From positions 1 through 64,000 of the forward strand of contig DATAJO010000001.1 in assembly GCA_036262075.1 (NCBI GenBank): DNA of 64,000 nt. Direction: 5' to 3'. Of the stretch, positions 25,333 through 34,206 are shown in pieces. Both the position numbers and the translations under genes were made by a program. The notes beneath the pieces are model-generated. The model saw only the letters and a program-made list of their open reading frames with translations. It had not been told where the DNA came from and did no database searches. How positions within the stretch are numbered: the first letter of the stretch is position 1; each line of letters starts with the position of its first letter. Source of the stretch: JACDBZ01 sp036262075. Its GTDB lineage: Bacteria > Chloroflexota > Limnocylindria > QHBO01.

Positions 25333-26540
25333 CTGGCTGTCTCCTTGGCAGTGCTGCGCGGTCGGAATCGAACCTTCAGGGTGCCGTCCTCGAATCGTGC
25401 TCCCTCGGTGGTGGCGTCCATGAGGATGCGGGGCAGGACCAGCGTGCGGCGCCACGTCCCGAGGTCGATGACGAGCTCGTCGCCATGGCGGCTCAGGTTG
25501 ATCCGCGTCTTCTCGGTGAACGGCAGGTCGACCGAGACGAGGTACGTGTCGCCGTCGCGCGATACCGAGTACGGACGGCCGCGGTAGAAGAACGTCGTCG
25601 GATCGTCCTCCCCGTACAGCGCGGAGGCGAGGGCGCGGAGCCGATCGAGGCCGACGACCTCGGCGTCGAAGTACGGCGCCCGCCGGACCGGGATCGGGTG
25701 GAACGTCTTCTCGACGAGCGGCCCGTAGCGCTGCTGCGCCTCGTACCAGTCACGGAAGTAGTGCCAGTCCTGGTCGTCGGGCAGGACGCGGTTGGCGACC
25801 ACGAGATCGGTCGGGTAGTCGTAGAGATGGAAATAGGTGAAGGAGCGCTGCGCCTCCTTGATGACGACCTGCTCCAACGTCAGCACGACGCGGACCGAGG
25901 TCTTGTCGTGGTCGGTCAGCAGGCCGTGCATGTGGTCGAGGCGCCGGAACAGCTCCTCGCCGGCGTTGAACACGTCGTCGCCCGGCATCGGCATGCCGAC
26001 CACGCGCTGGATGATGGGGGAGGTGAGCTTCGTGATGCGCCGGCCGATCGGCTCGATCTTCTCCATCCACCAGCGGGCCGCCTCGGGCAGGGAGAGCAGC
26101 CGGAGCGTCTCGCCGGTCGGTGCGGCGTCGACGACGACGACGTCGTACTGCCCCGAGTCGTGGTGGTCGGCGATCCACAGCAGCGAGCCGACCTCGTCCA
26201 TGCCGGGCAGGACGGTCATCTCCTCGGCCATGACGTCGTCGAGGCCGCGCCAGCGGAGGACCGAGGCGGCGTACGCCTGGATCCTGCCCCAGTAGCGCGC
26301 GACGTTGTAGAAGACGTCCGACTCCTGGGCCCACAGGTTCGGCGCGAGCAGGCGCGGCTCCGGGCCGAGATCGGAGCCGAAGGCGTCGCCAAGGCTGTGT
26401 GCGATGTCCGTCGACATCACGATCGTGCGGTACCCGCGATCGGCGCAGGCGAGCGCCGTCGCGGCCGCCACGCTCGTCTTCCCGACGCCGCCCTTGCCCG
26501 TGTAGACGAGGATTCGTGCGCTCAACCGCTGCCCCCGCAT
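25329..26540 (-). CDS. ArsA/Get3-like ATPase with C-terminal HSP20-like domain
   Basis: 403 residues. The deviant P-loop is GKGGVGKTS near residue 20, with MSTDIAHSLGD (switch I) and VVVDAAPTGETLRLL (switch II). About 85 C-terminal residues, including YLVSVDLPFTEKTRINL, look like the ArsA_HSP20 domain. There are no arsenite genes nearby. The family may guide membrane proteins, as Get3 does. A TAGAAT box (26558-26563) lies 17 bases upstream of the start with no clear ribosome-binding site. Confidence 0.9.
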   Translation of the reverse strand: MRGQRLSARILVYTGKGGVGKTSVAAATALACADRGYRTIVMSTDIAHSLGDAFGSDLGPEPRLLAPNLWAQESDVFYNVARYWGRIQAYAASVLRWRGLDDVMAEEMTVLPGMDEVGSLLWIADHHDSGQYDVVVVDAAPTGETLRLLSLPEAARWWMEKIEPIGRRITKLTSPIIQRVVGMPMPGDDVFNAGEELFRRLDHMHGLLTDHDKTSVRVVLTLEQVVIKEAQRSFTYFHLYDYPTDLVVANRVLPDDQDWHYFRDWYEAQQRYGPLVEKTFHPIPVRRAPYFDAEVVGLDRLRALASALYGEDDPTTFFYRGRPYSVSRDGDTYLVSVDLPFTEKTRINLSRHGDELVIDLGTWRRTLVLPRILMDATTEGARFEDGTLKVRFRPRSTAKETAR

Positions 26541-26719
26541 CCGGTGTGGAAAGGCGGATTCTACGCCCCTCCGCGCGCAGCTCCCCTGGTGGCCAGCGCC
26601 TGCCCGGACCGGTCGCGACCGTACTTGACCGCCACTCCTAGACTTACGCCGCGGCTCGGATTGCAGCCGGCGCACGGCTCCATCGGACCGCTCGGGGGTC
26701 AACGGAGGAGGATCTGCCC

Positions 26720-28198
26720 GTGACCGCGACCCAGCAGCCCGTCGACTCCGGCGCGCCGAGCCTCGCACGCAACGCGATCGGCCTGCCCGAAGTCCTGTTC
26801 CAGTCGATCACCCACATGGCGCCGGCCGTGGCGACGGCGGCGTCGATCGGGGTGGCGACGGCGTTCGCCGGCGGCATCACGCCGCTCGCCGTCCTGTTCG
26901 CCATGATCGCCGTGCTGTTCACGGCGCTCTCGATGGCGGAGCTCGCGCGGCATCTCCCGTCGGCCGGCGGCATGTACACGTACGTCGGAGCCGGGCTCGG
27001 GTCGTTCTTCGGATGGCTCGTGGCGTGGGGCTTTGCGCTGGCCGAGCCGCTCGTGATGCCGCTCCTGCTCGGCGGCTTCGGCTTCTACGGCGCCGTCTTC
27101 CTGTCCGAGTACCTCAACGTGAGCTTCGACCTCGCCTGGGTGGCGCTCGCCATCCTGTGCGGCCTCCTGGTGTGGTGGCTGAACTACCGGGGCATCGGCC
27201 TGTCGACCCGGACCGGTGTCGTGCTCGGCATCATCGAGATCGGCATCTTCCTGCTCATCTCGACGCTGCTCATCGTGAACGCCGAGGAGAACACCCTGAG
27301 CGTCTTCGTCCCCGGCGACGAGGGGATCAAGCCGGCCTTCCAGGGCATGATCTTCTGCCTGCTGGCCTTCATCGGCTTCGAGGCGGCCGCGCCATTGGGC
27401 GAGGAGACCGCGGAGCCGCGTCGCACGATCCCGCGCGCCGTCGTCTGGTCGGCCGTCCTCGTCGGCCTGTTCTACGTCTACAACTACTACGCCGCCACGG
27501 TCTTCTTCGGCCCGGACCGGATGGGCGACTTCCTGGCGGCCAACGAAGGCGACCCGTGGGGCGGCATGGCAACCCAGGTGCTCGGCACGCTCGGCGGCCT
27601 GCTCGTCATCTTCGCCATCCTGAACAGCTCGGTGGCCAACGCGAACGCCGGCGCCACCGCGGCCACCCGCTCGCTCTTCGCGATGGGCCGCGCCGGGCTC
27701 CTGCCGCGCTTCTTCGCGGCGGTGCACCCCGAGACGCGGGCACCGGTCAACGCCGTCCACTTCCAGGCGATCACGGCCATCGTCATCGCCGTGGTGCTCG
27801 GCTTCGTCCTGGGGACCGACCTCTACCCGGCCGGCCTGAACGTGTACGCCTTCCTGGGCACGATGCTCGGGCTGATCTTCGCCGGGATCTACATCCTGGT
27901 GAACGTGGCGTGCATCGGCTACTACTGGCGTGAGCGGCGCAGCGAGTTCAACTGGCTGAAGCACCTCGTCGTGCCGGTCCTCGGGGTCATCGCCATGATC
28001 CCGGCGCTGCTCGCCGTCATCGGCGGCATCACGATCCCGATCCTGGACATCCCGCTCGACCCGCTCACGAGCTACCTGAGCTACACGGCGCCGATCGTCG
28101 GGGTCTGGGTCGTGCTCGGCATCGTCGCCTACATCTGGCTGTACGTGTCGAACCGGGCCGCCCTCGACCGCGTGGACGACGTGTACGGCGGCGAGTAG
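26720..28198 (+). CDS. APC-superfamily amino acid permease
   Basis: 492 residues with about twelve to fourteen membrane segments, starting at GTG 26720 behind the ribosome-binding site GGAGGAGG (about 26704-26711). The first helix region QSITHMAPAVATAAS and the loop PLGEETAEPRRTIPRAV are typical of APC transporters. The preference for a given amino acid or amine is not visible. A TAGACT hexamer at 26639-26644 is a possible -10 box with a 70-base leader. Confidence 0.92.
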   Translation: MTATQQPVDSGAPSLARNAIGLPEVLFQSITHMAPAVATAASIGVATAFAGGITPLAVLFAMIAVLFTALSMAELARHLPSAGGMYTYVGAGLGSFFGWLVAWGFALAEPLVMPLLLGGFGFYGAVFLSEYLNVSFDLAWVALAILCGLLVWWLNYRGIGLSTRTGVVLGIIEIGIFLLISTLLIVNAEENTLSVFVPGDEGIKPAFQGMIFCLLAFIGFEAAAPLGEETAEPRRTIPRAVVWSAVLVGLFYVYNYYAATVFFGPDRMGDFLAANEGDPWGGMATQVLGTLGGLLVIFAILNSSVANANAGATAATRSLFAMGRAGLLPRFFAAVHPETRAPVNAVHFQAITAIVIAVVLGFVLGTDLYPAGLNVYAFLGTMLGLIFAGIYILVNVACIGYYWRERRSEFNWLKHLVVPVLGVIAMIPALLAVIGGITIPILDIPLDPLTSYLSYTAPIVGVWVVLGIVAYIWLYVSNRAALDRVDDVYGGE

Positions 28199-28219
28199 CC
28201 CCCGCCCCTGGACCGATGC

Positions 28220-28243
28220 GGGCCGGCGGTTCGCCGCCGGCCC
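28220..28243. terminator. Bidirectional hairpin terminator with TTCG loop
   Basis: GGGCCGGCGG (28220-28229) and CCGCCGGCCC (28234-28243) form a perfect ten-pair stem around the stable tetraloop TTCG. It lies between the convergent permease and acetamidase genes, 21 bases after the first stop, and can serve both. Confidence 0.7.
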
Positions 28244-28253
28244 GTTCGTCGTC

Positions 28254-29195
28254 TCAGTCGAAGATGCCGAGCGGGCAGTGGGCCGTGACGACGAAGTTCG
28301 GCACGTCCACGATCTCGCTGATGCGCAGGTCGACGGCCACGCTGCACAGCTGGTAGGCCTGCATCGGCTCCAGGCCGTGCTCGCGCCCCATCCACTCGAT
28401 CATGCGGCGCACCGCGTCGCGCGCCGCCGTCATGAGGTCGGGGCCGATCCCGTCGGTCGCGTAGCGCGGGCCGTTGCGCAGCGCGGCGTGCGGGTCGGGC
28501 GCCGCGATGAACTCCGGGCCGGTGACGTGGACGTCCCTGCGCACGGTGAGGCGCACGACGGCGCGCATCGGCGTCTCGATGGCGGTGCCGGTGACCTCGC
28601 CGTCGCCCTGGGTCGCGTGGCCGTCGCCGATCGAGAAGCGGGCGCCGGCATGGAAGACGGGGAGGAACAGCGTCGAGCCGGCCACGAGGTGGCGGGTGTC
28701 CATGTTGCCGCCGTGCAGGTCCGGCGGGATCGTGGAGCGCGGCCCCGTCTCCGGCGCCACGCCGAGCTCGCCGCAGAACGGCGCGAGCGGCACGTGGACC
28801 CCCGGCCAGAACTCCGCCCGGTCCGCGGCCGGGTCGAAGCGCGTGATCTTCAGGAACGGCTCCGGGAACTCGTCGGTCAGCAGGCCGAAGCCGGGGATCG
28901 CCGCCGACCATCCCCAGTCGGCCGGCTCGAGCTCGAGGATGTCGATCTGGAGCGAATCACCCGGCTCGGCGCCGGCGACCTCCACCGGCCCGGTGACCTG
29001 GTCCACCCGGTCGAAGTCGAGGGCATCGAGCGACGCGGTCGTCGAGTCGGGCCCGATCTGGCCGTTCGACGCATCCAGGCAGTCGAACTCGACGACCGAC
29101 CCCGATCCGACGGTGGCGACGGGCGGAATGGCGGGATCCCAGGCGAGGTGGTTCTGGTCGCGGGTGATGCGCGCGGAAGGTGACTCAACGGCCAT
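28254..29195 (-). CDS. Acetamidase/formamidase family protein
   Basis: 313 residues matching the FmdA_AmdA fold: the segments VEFDCLDASNGQ, PDLHGGNMDTRHL and FHAGARFSIGDGHATQGDGE are the family's signature blocks, including His and Asp residues around the metal or active site. It would hydrolyse short-chain amides to ammonia and a carboxylate. A ribosome-binding site (GGAGAAGGA) precedes ATG 29195. It sits beside an APC permease and an LLM oxidoreductase, suggesting nitrogen scavenging. Confidence 0.92.
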   Translation of the reverse strand: MAVESPSARITRDQNHLAWDPAIPPVATVGSGSVVEFDCLDASNGQIGPDSTTASLDALDFDRVDQVTGPVEVAGAEPGDSLQIDILELEPADWGWSAAIPGFGLLTDEFPEPFLKITRFDPAADRAEFWPGVHVPLAPFCGELGVAPETGPRSTIPPDLHGGNMDTRHLVAGSTLFLPVFHAGARFSIGDGHATQGDGEVTGTAIETPMRAVVRLTVRRDVHVTGPEFIAAPDPHAALRNGPRYATDGIGPDLMTAARDAVRRMIEWMGREHGLEPMQAYQLCSVAVDLRISEIVDVPNFVVTAHCPLGIFD

Positions 29196-29238
29196 CGGTT
29201 CCTTCTCCTGCGGCGCTCGTATGGCGTGGAGGTCGATT

Positions 29239-30186
29239 CTAGACCCGCTCCGGCCCGGCCAGCCGCTCGACGACGGGGGCGATGTCGTCGACGCCACCGA
29301 CCATGATCGAGCTGATCCCGAGCTCCGAGCGCATGCGCTCGAGCTTCTCGACCAGCCCGTCGAGCGTGCCGACGAAGAAGTGCGGCGAGTCGAGGACCTC
29401 CTCGGGCGTGATCGGGATGCCGCTGCGCTCCGTGAGGCGCTCGGCGAAGGCCTCGGCCAGCGGCCGCGGATCGTCGACGATCGCCGGCTGGTTGCCGGAC
29501 GGATACACGTTCAGCGTGAGCTCCGCGAACCGATCGCCGGCGGCCTCGCGCACCCAGCCGATCTTCTCGGCCGTGCCCTCCCAGGTGAGCGAGCGCGGGT
29601 CGGCGGCACCGCCTCGGATGCGCGGCGCGAGCCCGACGATCTGCGCCTCGCGCGCGGCGAGCTCGAGCGTCCGACGGCCACCGCCGCCGATGAGGAACGG
29701 CGGGTGCGGCCGCTGGACCGGCTTGGGGTGGGCGTCGTGGTCGGTGATCGTGTAGTGCTCGCCGCGGAACGAGAACGGTCCGTCGCCGAAGCAGCCCTTC
29801 AGCACGGCGATCGCCTCCGCCAGGCGCGCCTGGCGCACCGGGGTCGGGTCGAAGGGCAGGCCGATGGCCTCGTACTCGGCGCGGTTCCAGCCGGCGCCCA
29901 TCGTCACGTCGAGCCGCCCTCCGGACAGGACGTCGATGCTCGCCAGCTCCTGGGCGAGGACCGCCGGATGGCGCAGGTCGTTGTTGTGGACGAAGCTGCC
30001 GACCCGCAGCCGATCGTTGACGGCCACGATCGCCGCCATCGCCGCGATCGGGCCGAGCTGGGGGATGAGGTGGTCGGGGATGACGAGCGTGTCGATGCCG
30101 TGCGCCTCGGCCCGGCGGGTGGTCTCGCGCAGCTCGTCGAGAGTCGCGATGTCGCGGGCATCGGCGAGGAATCGGAAGGGTCGCAT
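29239..30186 (-). CDS. LLM-class (probably F420-dependent) oxidoreductase
   Basis: 315 residues beginning RPFRFLADARD. Typical LLM segments are LVIPDHLIPQLGPIAAMA, LAQELASIDVLSGGRLD and PFLIGGGGRRTLELAARE. It belongs to the branch often annotated as TIGR03621-like F420-dependent enzymes. It is a distant paralogue of the gene at 21025-21927. The physiological substrate is unknown. Confidence 0.88.
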   Translation of the reverse strand: MRPFRFLADARDIATLDELRETTRRAEAHGIDTLVIPDHLIPQLGPIAAMAAIVAVNDRLRVGSFVHNNDLRHPAVLAQELASIDVLSGGRLDVTMGAGWNRAEYEAIGLPFDPTPVRQARLAEAIAVLKGCFGDGPFSFRGEHYTITDHDAHPKPVQRPHPPFLIGGGGRRTLELAAREAQIVGLAPRIRGGAADPRSLTWEGTAEKIGWVREAAGDRFAELTLNVYPSGNQPAIVDDPRPLAEAFAERLTERSGIPITPEEVLDSPHFFVGTLDGLVEKLERMRSELGISSIMVGGVDDIAPVVERLAGPERV

Positions 30187-30233
30187 CGGTGCGTGGCATG
30201 CTAGCCGGAGCGGGCGGGCAACGCCCGCGGGGC

Positions 30234-30326
30234 GGTGCGGTCGGGTGGCTGCCGGCCAGGTGCGGTCCGGAGTGGTGCGGTGGCGTACGGCACGGATCGG
30301 AGCGGTTGCGTGCGAATCGGTGCGGT
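30234..30326. repeat. Short direct repeats GGTGCGGT in an intergenic region
   Basis: The octamer GGTGCGGT occurs exactly at 30234-30241, 30259-30266, 30274-30281 and 30319-30326, with a one-mismatch copy GGAGCGGT at 30299-30306. The tract lies in the 184-base gap between two divergently oriented genes. A 7-pair hairpin (30210-30216 with 30222-30228) precedes it. Confidence 0.5.
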
Positions 30327-30370
30327 TCGCGTCAGTTGCTGGTCCTAGTCACCCATGGTTCCATCAGCAC

Positions 30371-31060
30371 GTGCCTGCCCACACGCGCGACTCGGTGCCT
30401 CCGACGCGCTCTCGTCAACGACGCGGACCGCTGTCCGTCGCCGCCGATCTCATCCGTGACGGCGAGACGGTGCTGTCGCTCATCGACCCGCGCGCCCGGG
30501 GCCGCGACCCGGACGCGTTCTCGCGCTGGCTGAGCGCCCGGCTCATGATCTCGGAGCTGCCGCGGATCATGCTGCCGCCCTGCGACCAGCGCTGCCGGGG
30601 CGTGTCGCATGCGCCCGAGCGGGTCGTCGTCCTCAACGACCTCGCCGTGGACCCGACGCTGCCCCGCGCGTTCACGTGGTGGTCCGGCTGGAACGAGACG
30701 CTCGAGCGCCACGTCCGCGCCGCGCCGCTGTGGTACGCCGGCGCACCCGCGCTGCCGGTGACCCCGGCGGAGCGTCGCCTGCGTGCCGGCACGACGCTGC
30801 GACGCGTGGCCTCGACCGATCCGTACTGGGTCGCCTACGACGGGGCGGCGCAGGAGACGCTGTACCGCATCGGTGACGGGCCGCTGGCCGGTGGCTTCCT
30901 CATCGCCGTCAGCTTTGGCCACGCCCCGCTGCTGCCGACGCTGGCCGGCGCGCTGCTCGCCCCCGATCACCCGCCGGCGCGTGACCCGGCGGTCGCCGTG
31001 CGGCTCCTGGCGGCGGGCTGGGCGGCCGTCGAGCGCGGCCTCCCGTACGAGGACGCCTAG
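30371..31060 (+). CDS. Hypothetical protein (229 residues)
   Basis: The start at GTG 30371 is uncertain; a GTG at 30392 is in frame as well. The N-terminus is basic. The central part has CDQRCRGVSHAPERVVVLND and a Trp-rich stretch FTWWSGWNETLERH, and the C-terminal third is more hydrophobic. I recognise no family. Codon use matches neighbouring genes and it runs to within three bases of the convergent GH15 stop. Confidence 0.65.
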   Translation: MPAHTRDSVPPTRSRQRRGPLSVAADLIRDGETVLSLIDPRARGRDPDAFSRWLSARLMISELPRIMLPPCDQRCRGVSHAPERVVVLNDLAVDPTLPRAFTWWSGWNETLERHVRAAPLWYAGAPALPVTPAERRLRAGTTLRRVASTDPYWVAYDGAAQETLYRIGDGPLAGGFLIAVSFGHAPLLPTLAGALLAPDHPPARDPAVAVRLLAAGWAAVERGLPYEDA

Positions 31061-31063
31061 CTC

Positions 31064-33127
31064 CTAGCCCTTCGACCGCTTCCCGCGCCGGCGGGTGCCG
31101 GTCCGCGGCTTGTCGCGCGCCGCATCGGCCTCCGTCGGCTGCTCGACGTGCCGATCGCGCCGTCCGCGGCCGTTGTGCCCGCCGTTCCGGCCGTCGGTGC
31201 TCGGCACGAGCGGCGTCGACCGCCGCCGCCCGCCGCGCTCGGCGTGGATGACGTGCATGACCGCGTTGATCAGCGCGAGGTGGGTGAACGCCTGCGGAAA
31301 GTTCCCGAGATGCCGCCCGGTCTGCGGGTCGAGCTCCTCCCCGTACAGGCCGAGGTCGCTGGCGTGGGCCAGGAGCTTCTCGCACAGCCGCCGGGCGCGG
31401 TCGACCTCGCCGATCTCGACGAGCGCCGACACGAGCCAGAACGAACAGATCGTGAACGTGCCCTCGGCGCCGGACAGGCCGTCGTCGGTCTCGTCGACGC
31501 GGTAGCGCAGGACGAGGCCGTCGGCGGTCAGCTCGTCGGCGATGGCGAGGACGGTACGACGGATGCGCTCGTCGTCGGGCGGCAGGAAGCGGACGAGCGG
31601 CATGAGCAGGAGCGAGGCGTCGAGCGCATCGGTCTCGTAGTGCTGGGTGAAGACGCCCCGCTCGTCGAGGCCGTTGGCGCAGATATCGGCGTGGATCTCG
31701 TCGGCGGCGCGCTGCCAGGCCTCGGCGTGCTCCATGTCGCCACGCAGGCGCGCGAGCTTCGCCCCGCGGTCGGCGGCGACCCAGCACATGAGCTTCGAGC
31801 TGGTGAAGTGCTTCGGCTCGCCGCGGACCTCCCAGATGCCGCGGTCCGGCTTGCGCCAGTTCTCGAGCGCGGCCTCGACCTGGCGCACGAGGATCGGCCA
31901 GATCCGCTCGTCGAGGTGGTCGCGCGACTTCGTGTGGAGGTAGACGGCGTCGAGCACGGCGCCCCACATGTCGTGCTGGCGCTGCTCGTAGGCGCCGTTG
32001 CCGATGCGGACCGGGCGCGCCCCCTCGTAGCCCTCGAGATGGTCGAGCGTCCGCTCCGGCAGGGCCCGCTCGCCGTCGATGCCGTACATGATCTGGAGCT
32101 CCCGGTCGCGCTCGGCGACGTCGGCGATGAAGTACAGGTAGTCGTTCGCCTCCCATTCGAAGCCGAGCGTGTACAGCCCCCACAGGGCGAACGTCGAGTC
32201 GCGGATCCAGCTGTAGCGGTAGTCCCAGTTCCGCTCGCCGCCGGGCGTTTCCGGCAGCGAGGTCGTGGGGGCGGCGATGATCGCGCCGGTCGGCGCGTAG
32301 GTCAGGCCCTTGAGCGTCAGCGCCGAGCGCTCGAGGTACGTGCGCCACGGGTGATCGGGGAACGTCCCGCGCGCCAGCCAGTGCTGCCAGTGATGGGCGG
32401 TCCACACCAGGCGCGAGTAGGCGTCGTCGGCCGTGCGCGGCGCATCGGCTCCGTTCCAGGACAGGGCGACGAAGCGCGTCTGGCCCTCCTTGATGAGCGT
32501 GCGACCGATGGCGCGGCGGCCCTCGAAGCCGATGTTGATGTCGCTCGTCAGGACGAGCTCGACGTCGCTCGCGTCCGAGCGGCAGGCGACCTGCCGGTAG
32601 CCCTCCTCGGTGTAGCGCCACTCGCCGTGGGCGCGGCCGTAGTCGAAGGCCGGCTCGCAGTCGACGATGAGCTGCATCTCCCCGTTCACGCAGCGGACCA
32701 TGCGCAGCAGGATGTGGCTGGCGTCGTAGTCGGTCGGCGCGCGCCGATGCGTCTTCGAGCGCTTCTGGTCGTGCCGCCACGGACCGATGAGGAGCACGTC
32801 GCGCACGATCACCCAGCCCGTGGGCGAGCCCCAGCTCGTCTCGAGCACCATCGTGCCGGGCAGGTAGCGCCGGGCCGCCGGGACGCGGATGTCCGACGGA
32901 CCGAAGCGGAAGCCGCCGGCGTCGCGATCGAGGATCGCGCCGAACACGCTCGGCGAATCCATGCGCGGCAGGCACATCCACTCGACGTTGCCCGATGGCG
33001 CGACGAGGGCCGTCGTCTCGCAGTCGGACAGGAAGGCGTAGTCGCCGATCGGCGGGAAGGGCGAGCCGTCGAAGCGCCCGTCGTCCAGCGCGAACCCGGT
33101 TCCGGTGCCGTTTGTATTCCCGATCAT
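31064..33127 (-). CDS. GH15-family glucoamylase/trehalase-like glycoside hydrolase
   Basis: 687 residues from ATG 33127, which has GGGAG about eight bases upstream; GTG 33136 is an alternative. The N-terminal beta-sandwich includes IGDYAFLSDCETTALVAPSG. The catalytic (alpha/alpha)6 barrel has GGERNWDYRYSWIRDSTF, and the second acid in GEELDPQTGRHLGNFPQAF. Actinobacterial homologues include trehalases. There is no signal peptide, so it acts on intracellular alpha-glucans or trehalose. A glycogen synthase lies 8 kb away. The C-terminus is a basic tail. Confidence 0.93.
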   Translation of the reverse strand: MIGNTNGTGTGFALDDGRFDGSPFPPIGDYAFLSDCETTALVAPSGNVEWMCLPRMDSPSVFGAILDRDAGGFRFGPSDIRVPAARRYLPGTMVLETSWGSPTGWVIVRDVLLIGPWRHDQKRSKTHRRAPTDYDASHILLRMVRCVNGEMQLIVDCEPAFDYGRAHGEWRYTEEGYRQVACRSDASDVELVLTSDINIGFEGRRAIGRTLIKEGQTRFVALSWNGADAPRTADDAYSRLVWTAHHWQHWLARGTFPDHPWRTYLERSALTLKGLTYAPTGAIIAAPTTSLPETPGGERNWDYRYSWIRDSTFALWGLYTLGFEWEANDYLYFIADVAERDRELQIMYGIDGERALPERTLDHLEGYEGARPVRIGNGAYEQRQHDMWGAVLDAVYLHTKSRDHLDERIWPILVRQVEAALENWRKPDRGIWEVRGEPKHFTSSKLMCWVAADRGAKLARLRGDMEHAEAWQRAADEIHADICANGLDERGVFTQHYETDALDASLLLMPLVRFLPPDDERIRRTVLAIADELTADGLVLRYRVDETDDGLSGAEGTFTICSFWLVSALVEIGEVDRARRLCEKLLAHASDLGLYGEELDPQTGRHLGNFPQAFTHLALINAVMHVIHAERGGRRRSTPLVPSTDGRNGGHNGRGRRDRHVEQPTEADAARDKPRTGTRRRGKRSKG

Positions 33128-33233
33128 CGACCGCACTCCCGTTGCGGGCCGCCCAGTCTCACACCGATTGGGCCGTTCGCCAACCCCTCGATCGGACCAG
33201 TCACCGATCTATCGGCGGAACGCCGCCCGAGTG

Positions 33234-34097
33234 TCAGATGTCGGCGTTGAACGTGTCGCAGTCGTTCGGGTCGCCAGACTCGAGGCCGCGGCTGAACCAT
33301 TCCTGGCGCTGGGCGGCGGAGCCGTGGGTCCACGTCTCCGGGTTGACCTGGCCCTGCGTCTTCTCCTGGATGCGGTCGTCGCCGATGACCTGCGCAGCGT
33401 TGAGCGCCTGGTTGATCTGCTCGCGGCTGAGCGGTTCCAGGTAGCCGGTCTCGACGGCGTGGTTGCCCCATACCCCGGCGAAGCAATCGGCCTGGAGCTC
33501 GGTACGCACGGCGCCGCCCTGGGCGCCGGCGTCGCGACCGGCGTCCAGCAGGCCGAGCAGGTTCTGCATGTGGTGCCCGTACTCGTGGGCCACGACGTAC
33601 ATCTCGGCGAACGGGCCGCCCTCGGCGCCGAACCGGCTCTCGAGCTGGTCGTAGAAGCCGAGGTCGATGTAGATCGTCTGGTCCGGCGGGCAGTAGAACG
33701 GGCCCACCGCGCTCGTGGCCCCGCCGCAGGCGGTGTTCACCGCGTCGCGGAAGACGGTGGCGTTCGGGATCTGGAACTCGCCGCGCCCGGAATAGGCCTC
33801 CGACCAGTACTCGTCCAGGCTCTGGAGCGTGCCGACCAGGCGGCAGTCCTGGCGCTCGTTCGCATCGGCTCCCGTCTCGCACTCCGCGATCTCCTGGCTG
33901 CCGATGGGCCCCTCCTGGAGGCCGGCGCCGGCACCGCCGAGGATGCTGCCGAGGTCGCCGCCGAGCAGGACGATGGCGGCGATGAGGATGAGCGTGCCGA
34001 GGCCGCCGCCGAGCGCGATCCCGCCGCCGCTGACGCGGCGCCCGCGCACGTCGCGGACCCGTCCGGGGTCGAGGTCGACGTCTCGTCGGAAGGTCAT
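33234..34097 (-). CDS. Neutral zinc metallopeptidase (YpfJ family)
   Basis: 287 residues. One membrane anchor lies at about residues 28-48. The external domain has VVAHEYGHHMQ, the HExxH zinc site, and the later ELQADCFAGVWGNHA with the third ligand. Paired Cys residues suggest disulfides (CETG, DCRLV, TACGG, FYCPP). The family (putative neutral zinc metallopeptidase) is widespread but its target is unknown. Confidence 0.92.
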   Translation of the reverse strand: MTFRRDVDLDPGRVRDVRGRRVSGGGIALGGGLGTLILIAAIVLLGGDLGSILGGAGAGLQEGPIGSQEIAECETGADANERQDCRLVGTLQSLDEYWSEAYSGRGEFQIPNATVFRDAVNTACGGATSAVGPFYCPPDQTIYIDLGFYDQLESRFGAEGGPFAEMYVVAHEYGHHMQNLLGLLDAGRDAGAQGGAVRTELQADCFAGVWGNHAVETGYLEPLSREQINQALNAAQVIGDDRIQEKTQGQVNPETWTHGSAAQRQEWFSRGLESGDPNDCDTFNADI

Positions 34098-34206
34098 GTG
34101 GTCGGCGTCTCCGCGTGCTGGCTTGCTCGGCCGCCGGGCGGCCCAGTCCCGAGCATAGCGTCCGGCGTGCCAATCGAAACCATCACGAGCAGGAACCGAA
34201 CCGGAG

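Noticed and set aside
25329..26540. Arsenic resistance operon
   Set aside because: Only an ArsA-like ATPase is present. No arsB, arsC, arsR or arsD homologue is seen.
26625..26644. TTGACC followed by TAGACT as a sigma-70 promoter for the APC permease
   Set aside because: The two boxes are only eight bases apart. The TAGACT may still be a -10 box by itself.
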